From contig CAZVQX010000012.1 of the NCBI GenBank assembly GCA_964629735.1, positions 1-24,066 on the forward strand: DNA of 24,066 nt. The letters run 5' to 3'. Position 1 is the stretch's first letter; every line of letters starts with the position of its first letter. A program made the translations under genes and the position numbers. Under the pieces are notes generated by a model. It was not told the origin of the DNA, made no database searches, and saw only the letters and a program-made list of their open reading frames with translations. This document shows, in pieces, positions 1 to 6,938 of the stretch. This stretch comes from CAZVQX01 sp964629735. Lineage in GTDB: Bacteria > Bacillota_I > Bacilli_A > RF39 > UBA660.

Positions 1-113
1 AATAAATTTCAAAGGGGCAGATCAAATAATCTGGACATTTTTTTCTTGCCACCGGTATTGGTAAGACCGTAACAACGGCAATTAATGTTAAGAATATTGA
101 AAAAACAAATTAA
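1..113 (+). other. Unresolved 3' end of an upstream reading frame
   Basis: All three + frames are partly open here and none is decisive. The frame closing with TAA at 111-113 is attractive because that stop lies exactly at the foot of the following terminator. It is open only from position 30, after a TAA at 27-29, and has no start codon. Frame 2 is open from the window edge to TAA 62-64 and would join the 111-113 frame through the run of seven Ts at 38-44, giving a tail that ends ATGIGKTVTTAINVKNIEK plus TN. Frame 1 is open from the edge to TAA 70-72. So this is either a gene ending in frame 1 or a frameshifted gene tail. I do not recognise the product. Confidence 0.3.
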
Positions 114-150
114 TCAAAAGAGTCATTCTTGACTCTTTTGATTAATTTAA
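110..150 (+). terminator. Rho-independent terminator, probably bidirectional
   Basis: A perfect 16-bp inverted repeat has arms at 110-125 and 130-145 with a 4-base loop TTCT. The inner core GAGTCA/TGACTC is flanked by AAAA on the left and TTTT on the right, so it can terminate in both directions. It directly follows the TAA at 111-113. Confidence 0.85.
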
Positions 151-161
151 ATTATAAAATA

Positions 162-170
162 TGATATAAT
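162..170 (+). promoter_or_regulatory. Extended -10 promoter TGATATAAT
   Basis: The -10 hexamer TATAAT (165-170) is preceded by TG at the extended position (162-163). A weak -35 candidate, TTAATT at 142-147, sits 17 bases upstream. It precedes the gene at 197, whose ribosome binding site is AGGTGA around 187-192. Confidence 0.7.
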
Positions 171-196
171 TAATTTATAATTAAATAGGTGATAAA

Positions 197-769
197 ATGA
201 ATGAACAAGAATTAATTAAAAATTTTCAATATAATGGTTTTGATATATCAAACTATAATAATCAAATTGAAGTTGTTAATACTGATAGTAGTAGTATGAT
301 AGATAATCAAAAACAAGCAATTGCAACAACTAATACATTTAGTTGTACAAATATACTTGCATTTAATAAAAAATTCGCTTATTTAGTGCATATGATGCCA
401 AATGAAACAATAGGAATGAATAATAAATTTTTAAAAAGAATTGAAGAATTAAAACAAATAGTTATTGATAAAAAAATCAATGAATTAAATATTATTATTT
501 CGTTAGGAGAATCTATCACTAAAAACCCAGAGAAAGATTTTCATAATTTAGACTTTATAAATAATGAATTAAATAATTTTGTTGTTTTTTGTAATGAAAA
601 TAATATTAATTTATATCAATATCCAACTTTAAAAAGTAAATTTTTATTATTTGATCTAAAAAACCAATTATTAATAGTTAATAACCAATATAAAAAAGTA
701 ATTAATATTGATAAACTTAATAAATTAAAAAAGCCATTAACAGTGTCAACCAATGTAAAAATAAGGTAA
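197..769 (+). CDS. Unknown protein with CheD-like Cys/His arrangement
   Basis: This is a 190-residue soluble protein with no signal peptide or membrane segment. I do not recognise it as a named family with confidence. Residues 44-68 resemble the catalytic part of CheD-type deamidases: T44, then S49-C50, a short hydrophobic strand, then VHMMP with H65. In CheD a Thr six residues before the Cys and a His roughly 15-17 residues after it form the active site, and the His lies in a similar H-x-M/L-P context. The C-terminal part, rich in Asn and Lys, alternates hydrophobic strands and helices. ATG 197 follows an AGGTGA site and its own extended -10 promoter, so it starts a transcription unit. It is not next to chemotaxis genes, so a classical CheD role is not supported. 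The fold assignment is inference. Confidence 0.65.
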   Translation: MNEQELIKNFQYNGFDISNYNNQIEVVNTDSSSMIDNQKQAIATTNTFSCTNILAFNKKFAYLVHMMPNETIGMNNKFLKRIEELKQIVIDKKINELNIIISLGESITKNPEKDFHNLDFINNELNNFVVFCNENNINLYQYPTLKSKFLLFDLKNQLLIVNNQYKKVINIDKLNKLKKPLTVSTNVKIR

Positions 770-802
770 AATGTTGACATTTATGTTATAATGTTTACAT
801 TA
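769..802 (+). promoter_or_regulatory. Promoter with paired palindromic operator-like sites
   Basis: An extended -10 box TGTTATAAT lies at 784-792. Two near-identical palindromes overlap this promoter: AAATGT-TG-ACATTT (769-782) and TAATGT-TT-ACATTA (789-802). Their centres are 20 bp apart, about two helical turns. A TTGACA (774-779) falls inside the first palindrome but only 7 bases before the -10. The arrangement suggests a dimeric repressor binding both sites on one face of the helix. The ribosome binding site AGGGGGG lies at 809-815. Confidence 0.55.
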
Positions 803-821
803 ATACTTAGGGGGGATATTA

Positions 822-1271
822 ATGAATGTAATTGTTGATGCAGATGCCTGTCCTAGTATTAAATTAATTGCTGAAGTTTGTCAGAAATATAAAGTTAATT
901 TAATAATATATTCAGACGTAAATCATTTAATTCAAAGTGATTATGGTACTGTTTATATTGTTGATCAAGGTTACCAAAATGTTGATACTCATATTATTAA
1001 TAAAATTCAAATAAATGATATTGTTGTAACACAAGATTATGGACTAGCTGCCCTAGTGCTTATGAAAAATGCATTTGCTATTCATCCAAAGGGTTTAATA
1101 TATACAAACGGTAATATTGATTATTTACTTTTGCAAAGACATATTGCAATTGAAAATCGACGACAAGGTAATCGTGAACGAGGACCTAAAAAAAGAACAA
1201 AACAAGATAATTATAAATTAATTAAAAATATTACAAAATTAATATTAGAAAAGGAAAGTGACGTCTTATGA
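822..1271 (+). CDS. yaiI: YaiI/YqxD family (UPF0178) protein
   Basis: This 149-residue protein matches the YaiI/YqxD family. It opens with the family signature DADACP (D6, D8, C10), has the central VVTQDYGLAALVL segment and HPKGLIYTN, and ends with a basic stretch (NRRQGNRERGPKKRTKQ). The family has a PIN-like nuclease fold in which the N-terminal acidic residues would bind metal. Its biological substrate is not established. The length is normal. ATG 822 follows a strong AGGGGGG site. The stop TGA overlaps the ATG of the next gene (ATGA at 1268-1271), so translation is coupled to the downstream membrane-lipid genes. Confidence 0.9.
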   Translation: MNVIVDADACPSIKLIAEVCQKYKVNLIIYSDVNHLIQSDYGTVYIVDQGYQNVDTHIINKIQINDIVVTQDYGLAALVLMKNAFAIHPKGLIYTNGNIDYLLLQRHIAIENRRQGNRERGPKKRTKQDNYKLIKNITKLILEKESDVL

Positions 1272-2119
1272 AGGGAAAACTAATTTTAATAATAAAAGGA
1301 GCATTAATTGGGGTAGCTAATATTATACCTGGTGTAAGTGGCGGCACATTAGCAATTACCTTAGGAATATATGAAGACCTAATTAGTGCAATAACAACTT
1401 TTTTTAGTAATTTCAAAAAAAATAATATTTTTTTAATAACTATTGGTATAGGTGCTGGTTTAGGAATCGTTTTAGTTAGTAAGTTTATTACAATATCTTT
1501 AGATAAATATCCAATACAAACTAATATATTCTTTATTGGTCTGATTATGGGGGGCATGCCAACTTTAATAAAAAAAGCTAAAACTACACAATCAGGTAAA
1601 ATAAGTAAATTAATTTTTTTATTTGTCTTTTTAGCTTTAATGGCAACATCGTTTTTAAATCCAAGTAAGCAGGTTAATTTTGATAATTTAAATTATTTTG
1701 GATATTTCAAATTATTTTTGATAGGAATTATTGGTGCCGGAACAATGGTAATACCTGGTATTAGTGGTTCATTCGTGCTAATGATACTAGGATATTATCG
1801 TCCTATTTTAGATACAATTAACGATTTTGTAAGCGCTTTAAAAGGAACTGGTGATTTGCTTAATAATTTTTTAATTTTATTACCTTTTGGTCTTGGTATT
1901 TTAATAGGTATTATTATAATTGCTAAAATAATAGAATATTTTTTGAAAAAGTTTGAAACTCAAACATATTATGCTATTATCGGTTTTGTTCTTGGTTCAG
2001 TCTTTTTAATTTTAAAACCATTAACTATAATAAATTTAACTTTTCCAATAATTTTATTTAGTTTAATATTTGGTGTAATTGGTTTTACAATTGCATATAA
2101 ATTAGGGAGTGGTGATTAA
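1268..2119 (+). CDS. popT: DUF368 family, PopT-type polyprenyl-phosphate translocase
   Basis: This is a 283-residue polytopic membrane protein of the DUF368 family. Its two homologous halves are visible: IIPGVSGGTLAITLGIYE around residues 19-36 and VIPGISGSFVLMILGYY around residues 161-177. Both carry the conserved PG-[VI]-SG re-entrant motif. FFIGLIMGGMP (88-98) is also typical. DUF368 proteins (PopT) have been shown in other bacteria to return undecaprenyl phosphate from the outer to the inner leaflet. The gene overlaps the stop of the YaiI-family gene by four bases and abuts uppP with no gap (TAA then ATG 2120). Its position beside the phosphatase that makes undecaprenyl phosphate at the outer face strongly supports the recycling role. 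Confidence 0.88.
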   Translation: MKGKLILIIKGALIGVANIIPGVSGGTLAITLGIYEDLISAITTFFSNFKKNNIFLITIGIGAGLGIVLVSKFITISLDKYPIQTNIFFIGLIMGGMPTLIKKAKTTQSGKISKLIFLFVFLALMATSFLNPSKQVNFDNLNYFGYFKLFLIGIIGAGTMVIPGISGSFVLMILGYYRPILDTINDFVSALKGTGDLLNNFLILLPFGLGILIGIIIIAKIIEYFLKKFETQTYYAIIGFVLGSVFLILKPLTIINLTFPIILFSLIFGVIGFTIAYKLGSGD

Positions 2120-2926
2120 ATGTTAGGAATTATCATATTAGGAATAGTACAAGGTATAGCTGAATTTTTACCAATTTCCAGTTCAGCCCATTTAATAATT
2201 TTTAGAGATGTTTTTAAAATTGGAACGGCAGTTAATGAAAACGTAGCCATTGCTTTTGATGTCGCCCTTCATTTAGGGACATTATTAGCTATTTTAGTAT
2301 ATTTCTTTAAAGACTTTTTAAATATTTTTATCAAAGGAATTACTAAGGGATATAAAGATAGAGAAGGAAAGGTGTTTTATTTTATTATAGTGGCAACAAT
2401 TCCTGCCGCTATTGCTGGTGTATTATTTGAAGATATTATTGAAAATGTAATAAGAGGTAATCTTTTAGTAATATCATCCGCTCTTATTATTATGGGAATT
2501 ATTATTTATTTAGCTGATAAGCATTTTAAAATGGAAAAAGATATAAATGATTTAACAATAATTGATGCTTTGCTTATTGGTACCTCTCAAGTCTTCGCCC
2601 TTATTCCAGGTTTTTCAAGATCCGGGACAACTATTGCTGCAGGCCGTAGTTTAAAATTAAGACGCGAAGAAAGCGCAAAATTTTCATTCTTTTTATCAGC
2701 GCCAGTTGTCTTAGGTGCCGTAGTACTAACTTTCTTAAAGGATAATACATTAACAATCATTTCAGCTAATGCAAGTATCTTTATTGTTGGTATTTTAGTT
2801 TCTTTTATAATTGGACTTATATGTATTGAATTTTTATTAAAGTATATTAGAAAAAATGACTTTGAAATATTTATGTGGTATCGAATTGCGCTTGCCATAA
2901 TTGTTATAATTTCTTTATTATTTTAA
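2120..2926 (+). CDS. uppP: Undecaprenyl-diphosphatase UppP (BacA)
   Basis: This 268-residue integral membrane enzyme removes a phosphate from undecaprenyl diphosphate at the outer face of the membrane, regenerating the lipid carrier for peptidoglycan and other wall polymers. Both family signatures are present: QGIAEFLPISSSAH at 11-24 (E15, the SSS run and H24) and PGFSRSGTT around 163-171 (R167). The length is normal for the family. The start ATG directly follows the TAA of the DUF368 gene, so the two are one translational unit. Overproduction of this family is classically linked to bacitracin tolerance. Confidence 0.95.
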   Translation: MLGIIILGIVQGIAEFLPISSSAHLIIFRDVFKIGTAVNENVAIAFDVALHLGTLLAILVYFFKDFLNIFIKGITKGYKDREGKVFYFIIVATIPAAIAGVLFEDIIENVIRGNLLVISSALIIMGIIIYLADKHFKMEKDINDLTIIDALLIGTSQVFALIPGFSRSGTTIAAGRSLKLRREESAKFSFFLSAPVVLGAVVLTFLKDNTLTIISANASIFIVGILVSFIIGLICIEFLLKYIRKNDFEIFMWYRIALAIIVIISLLF

Positions 2927-2973
2927 AACAACACTTCTCTGAATAATTTGAATATATTATTTAGGGAGGTACT

Positions 2974-3516
2974 ATGAATTTTTTATCAATCCTTATATTT
3001 TCAATAGCAATTAGTATTGATAATATAAGTTTAGGACTTATATGTGGTATTAAAAAACTAAAATTAAGCCTTCAATATCAAATTTTAATTATTTTTATAA
3101 CATCAATAACTACTTTATTGTCAATAATATTAGGGGATTATATTCATCACTTTTTATCTAATCGTATCGCCAATATAATTGGGTTTATTATTCTTTTTAT
3201 AATCGGAATTTTAACTATTATTAGTCATTTTAAAAGTAAACAAAGTGAAATAAAAATAAATGATTTAGATTACAAAAAAATAGTCCTAATTAGTCTTGTT
3301 TTAAGTTTGAATAATTTAGGTATTGGAATTGGTTTTAGTGTCCAAGGATTTAATGTCTTTTATACTATAATTACAAATATTATCATTGGATATTTACTTC
3401 TTGTTACAGGTTTTTATATTGGTAATAAAAGTAAATCAATTTTTATCCAAAAATATGAATTGTTAATTTCAGGGGGGTTAATTATAATACTTGCATTTCT
3501 TCAATTTCTAATTTAA
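2974..3516 (+). CDS. MntP/YtaF-like membrane protein
   Basis: This 180-residue protein has about six hydrophobic segments. The opening FSIAISIDNISLGLICGIKK and the second-half LSLNNLGIGIGFSVQG repeat the acidic/Asn-Gly pattern of the two halves of the MntP (manganese exporter) and YtaF families, in which D-N/D-A-F-x-x-G motifs lie in the membrane. The spacing looks closer to YtaF than to MntP. It is a little shorter than typical YtaF. Ion export is a guess from the superfamily and the substrate is unknown. The ribosome binding site AGGGAGG lies at 2963-2969, with 47 bases separating it from uppP, so it may be read with that operon. A terminator follows at once. Confidence 0.72.
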   Translation: MNFLSILIFSIAISIDNISLGLICGIKKLKLSLQYQILIIFITSITTLLSIILGDYIHHFLSNRIANIIGFIILFIIGILTIISHFKSKQSEIKINDLDYKKIVLISLVLSLNNLGIGIGFSVQGFNVFYTIITNIIIGYLLLVTGFYIGNKSKSIFIQKYELLISGGLIIILAFLQFLI

Positions 3517-3537
3517 GAGTTCAAAACTCTTTTTTTT
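3515..3537 (+). terminator. Rho-independent terminator
   Basis: A 7-bp stem AAGAGTT/AACTCTT (3515-3521 and 3525-3531) with a 3-base loop is followed by a run of Ts to 3537. It overlaps the stop codon of the MntP/YtaF-like gene. Confidence 0.85.
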
Positions 3538-3551
3538 ATTCCTTAAAAATA

Positions 3552-3560
3552 TGTTATAAT
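3552..3560 (+). promoter_or_regulatory. Extended -10 promoter TGTTATAAT
   Basis: TG at 3552-3553 and TATAAT at 3555-3560 follow an A-rich stretch and no clear -35. It lies just after the terminator and drives the lipoprotein-addB-addA unit. The flank ATATGNTATAATTAATTTA is the same as at the 162-170 promoter. Confidence 0.7.
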
Positions 3561-3578
3561 TAATTTAGGAGTGATATC

Positions 3579-4013
3579 ATGAAAAAATATATAATTTTAT
3601 TAATAACATTTTTTATAATTACAGGCTGTTCTAAAGCACCACGAACATTAGACGAAAAATTTCTAAAAAATGGTTATCAAAATTTTGAAGGCAATTATTC
3701 TAAAAAACTAAACGAAGTAGATTATTTTTTATTTGATTTAACCTCACCAATAAAATCTTTTACATATGAAGAAAATGGCATAAATATGAATTACTTTTTT
3801 CAAAATGAGTGGGCCTGGGTTAATAATTGTAGTTTTGATTTTAAAGAAAACAAAGCTAAAGAAGGTAGTGAATGCTCAAAAGATGATATTGAACAATTAA
3901 CAAAATTAAGAGGCCTATTTGAAGCGGAACTTAAAAATGTGAAAATTACGGTTAAAGATTTAATTGGTGAAATGAGAGTAATTAAACAAGAAGGGACCAA
4001 AGAAGGAGAATAG
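3579..4013 (+). CDS. Small lipoprotein of unknown function
   Basis: This 144-residue protein has a lipoprotein signal: basic MKKY, a hydrophobic core, then the lipobox ITGC with the lipidated cysteine at C17. It should be anchored on the outer face of the cytoplasmic membrane. The mature part contains two further Cys (in NNCSFDF and SECSKDD) and ends in a charged helix. I do not recognise a family. ATG 3579 follows AGGAG at 3567-3571. Its stop TAG is three bases before addB, and the addB ribosome binding site lies inside its last codons, so it is co-transcribed with the resection genes, although no functional link to them is known. Confidence 0.8.
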   Translation: MKKYIILLITFFIITGCSKAPRTLDEKFLKNGYQNFEGNYSKKLNEVDYFLFDLTSPIKSFTYEENGINMNYFFQNEWAWVNNCSFDFKENKAKEGSECSKDDIEQLTKLRGLFEAELKNVKITVKDLIGEMRVIKQEGTKEGE

Positions 4014-4016
4014 AGA

Positions 4017-6938
4017 ATGGTTAATTTTATTGTTAACAAAATAGGAAATAATAACTTAGAGCATATTTTAAAAAATATAAATAATAAAACCATTATTATA
4101 ACTAGTAATAATAATATAACCAATTATAAAAAAGAAATAATCAAAAACCAAATAAAAGAAGAAGTTTTTGTTTTTGATTTGAAAACCTTTATTTACAACA
4201 TATATCGCCAACACCTAAATCATTATCCAATTTTAACTAAAGATGAACAACGAATTTTCTTTTTAAAAGCGATTAATAAAACTGATTTAAAATATTTAAA
4301 TCAGTATCCAGTTGAGATTATTGATTATTTAATAAAAATATATAATAAAGAACAACATTTTAAATTAGTAAAAAATAATTATAAAACAGATATCATTGCT
4401 GAAATAAATTTAGTAATTAAATCATATAAAAATTTAATAAAAGATAACTATATTGATGAAGAAGAAGTTTTAAATGAGGTTATAATTTATTTAAAGAATA
4501 ATGATATTTATAAAGATGTTAATATTTTTATAAGTGATATTTATTATTTTACAGAACTAGAAAAAGAATTTATAAATATAATATTAACCAAACCAAAAAA
4601 CACTTTTATTTACTTTTTAAGTGACAAATTAATCGATGGACTGGAACTACATTATGAAAATTTTAAAACTTTATATCGTCCTGAGTATAATTTAGAAATA
4701 TTAAATAATAATATCACTTTAGAAAAAGAACATTTAATTAATAATTTATATAATTTAGAGTATCAACAATATCAAAATACACCTAAAAATATTATGATGT
4801 TTGGAAGTCGTAATTTATATGATGAAGTTATTTTTGTTGCTAATCAAATTCAAAAAAACATTAGAGAAAAAAATCTTCGGTATAATGAATTTGCAATTGT
4901 TTCAAACTGTATTGATGAATATAAAAATTATTTTGAGCTTGTTTTTACTAGTGCTAATATACCATATCATAAAGAGGAAAATATTAATTATCATTTTTTT
5001 AATTATATTTTAACTTTATTAGATATTATGGAAAATGGATATAACCAAGACAATATAAAAGAATTATTAAGTTTTAAATTATATAATTATAGTGATTTTG
5101 AATTAAATAATATTTTCAAATCACTTGATAAATTCAACAAAGAAAATTTAGATACAAATTTAAAAGAAATATTAACTAGTTTAAAAACAAATAAACAAAC
5201 AGTTCTTAACTACTTATACATAATTTATAATCATTTAGAAAACTATAATATAATTGAAAAAATAAATGAATCAAATCCTGAAACATGGAATCAGTTTATT
5301 AAATATTTAAACAATATAAATAAAATATTAGGCGAAGAATTACTTTCAATCACTTATTTAAAAAAGTTATTTAAGTATTTATTTGAACGAACTATAATTA
5401 AAAATAATTATGTTGATTGTGTAATGGTAGGGGATCCAAGTGTTATCAATCCCTTCCATAAAATTGTATTTTTTATTGGTATGAATGAAGGAATTGTTCC
5501 TAAATCACCAATTAATAACTTATTATTAAATAATTTTGAAACTGACAAATATTATGAAAATTATCCAAAATATCAAGAAATTTTAATTGATAAATTAAAT
5601 ACTCATTTAGCAATCGCTAAACCAAATAATATATATATAACTTATTATAAAATTAATAAGACTGGTATGCGTGCTAATCCGGCACCATTAATTAATAAAA
5701 TTAAACAAATGTATCCTAATATAATCCAATATAATAAAAATAATTTATATGAATTTTTAAATATTCCCAATATTATATATAATCATTTTAGAACAAGTGA
5801 TAACGAAGTTTTGGTTAATAAATTAAATGATTATTTTAATCAAATTGACTACTATAAAACTTATAATCAAAAAATATCTAAGGTTATAAATTTTTATAAT
5901 CCTACTAATTTAAAGTTTAATAATTTATATGAAAAATTATATTTAAGTAATAGTTCACTTGATACTTATAATCATTGTCAATTCAAATATTTTTGTGACT
6001 ATACATTAAAATTAAGGAAAACAGAAATTGAAAAATATGATAATCGTATAGTTGGTACTTATATTCATTATTTGTTAGAAAAATTAATTGCTACTAAGTC
6101 TCCACGAAATAACATTAAAGGAATGTTAAATTTTTTAAAGCAAGAATTTATAAAAAGCAACAATTTAAAATTAAGTAATGTTGAACAATATTTTTTTAAT
6201 AAATTAAATGAAAATGTTGAAGTTTTATGGCCAATTATATATGATGAATTGAGTGTAGCTTTATTTAAACCAGAATTTTTAGAGTATAAATTATCAGGTT
6301 TAAACGAATCAAAACCATTATTAAATATTAATGATATTCCAATTTATTTAACAGGAATTGTTGATAGGGTAGATGTATATAATGATTATTTTAGAGTAAT
6401 TGATTATAAGACAGGTGATAAAAAGTTCACTTTAAATGATATCGCTAATGGTATAAATTTACAGCTCTTAATTTATTTGTTAAGCATTTCTCAAAACAAT
6501 CAATTAAAGCCAGCTGGTTTTTTCTATATGCCATCATTTATAACTTTTGAAAAAGATGATAATCCACGTCAATATCGCCTTACAGGTATGTTTTTAAATG
6601 AAGATGAGATAATTAATGGTTTAGGCGGCGATAACATTGACACTTATGTAAAAGCATATAGTAGAGGAAAATTAGATAAAAACGTTTTATTAAGTTTTAA
6701 TGAGTTAGAAATTCTTTTAAAATATACAAAATATATAATATCAAAAACAGCTACTAATATAATAGAAGGAAATATTAATATTAATCCTTTTAAAGATAAA
6801 AATATATGTAATTATTGTCAATATAAATCAATATGTGGTATTGAAAAAGACAGTCCCCATTATCGAACCTACCAAAAATATAAAGGTGATCAAATATGGG
6901 AGCTTATAGGAGGTGTTGCTGATGAAATGGACCAATGA
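4017..6938 (+). CDS. addB: ATP-dependent nuclease subunit AddB
   Basis: This 973-residue subunit belongs to the AddAB helicase-nuclease that resects double-strand breaks for RecA. The C-terminal PD-(D/E)XK nuclease is clear: GIVDRVD at 780-786 (D783) and VIDYKTG at 794-800 (D796, K798). The AddB iron-sulphur cysteines are present as one upstream Cys (C654, in the CQFKYFC context) and the cluster C931-x2-C934-x5-C940. The N-terminal half is a degenerate helicase. It shows no Walker A motif at the expected N-terminal place, where the sequence reads IIITSNNN. B. subtilis AddB is nearly 200 residues longer and has one; RexB-type proteins lack it. The stop overlaps the addA start by 17 bases. Confidence 0.92.
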   Translation: MVNFIVNKIGNNNLEHILKNINNKTIIITSNNNITNYKKEIIKNQIKEEVFVFDLKTFIYNIYRQHLNHYPILTKDEQRIFFLKAINKTDLKYLNQYPVEIIDYLIKIYNKEQHFKLVKNNYKTDIIAEINLVIKSYKNLIKDNYIDEEEVLNEVIIYLKNNDIYKDVNIFISDIYYFTELEKEFINIILTKPKNTFIYFLSDKLIDGLELHYENFKTLYRPEYNLEILNNNITLEKEHLINNLYNLEYQQYQNTPKNIMMFGSRNLYDEVIFVANQIQKNIREKNLRYNEFAIVSNCIDEYKNYFELVFTSANIPYHKEENINYHFFNYILTLLDIMENGYNQDNIKELLSFKLYNYSDFELNNIFKSLDKFNKENLDTNLKEILTSLKTNKQTVLNYLYIIYNHLENYNIIEKINESNPETWNQFIKYLNNINKILGEELLSITYLKKLFKYLFERTIIKNNYVDCVMVGDPSVINPFHKIVFFIGMNEGIVPKSPINNLLLNNFETDKYYENYPKYQEILIDKLNTHLAIAKPNNIYITYYKINKTGMRANPAPLINKIKQMYPNIIQYNKNNLYEFLNIPNIIYNHFRTSDNEVLVNKLNDYFNQIDYYKTYNQKISKVINFYNPTNLKFNNLYEKLYLSNSSLDTYNHCQFKYFCDYTLKLRKTEIEKYDNRIVGTYIHYLLEKLIATKSPRNNIKGMLNFLKQEFIKSNNLKLSNVEQYFFNKLNENVEVLWPIIYDELSVALFKPEFLEYKLSGLNESKPLLNINDIPIYLTGIVDRVDVYNDYFRVIDYKTGDKKFTLNDIANGINLQLLIYLLSISQNNQLKPAGFFYMPSFITFEKDDNPRQYRLTGMFLNEDEIINGLGGDNIDTYVKAYSRGKLDKNVLLSFNELEILLKYTKYIISKTATNIIEGNININPFKDKNICNYCQYKSICGIEKDSPHYRTYQKYKGDQIWELIGGVADEMDQ

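Noticed and set aside
774..779. TTGACA as a standard -35 for the yaiI promoter
   Set aside because: It is 7 bases from the TATAAT at 787; at normal spacing only the poor TACATT at 796-801 is available.
1231..1557. Open frame on the minus strand opposite the DUF368 gene
   Set aside because: It is the antisense shadow of a conserved membrane protein, hydrophobic by complementarity, with no ribosome binding site.
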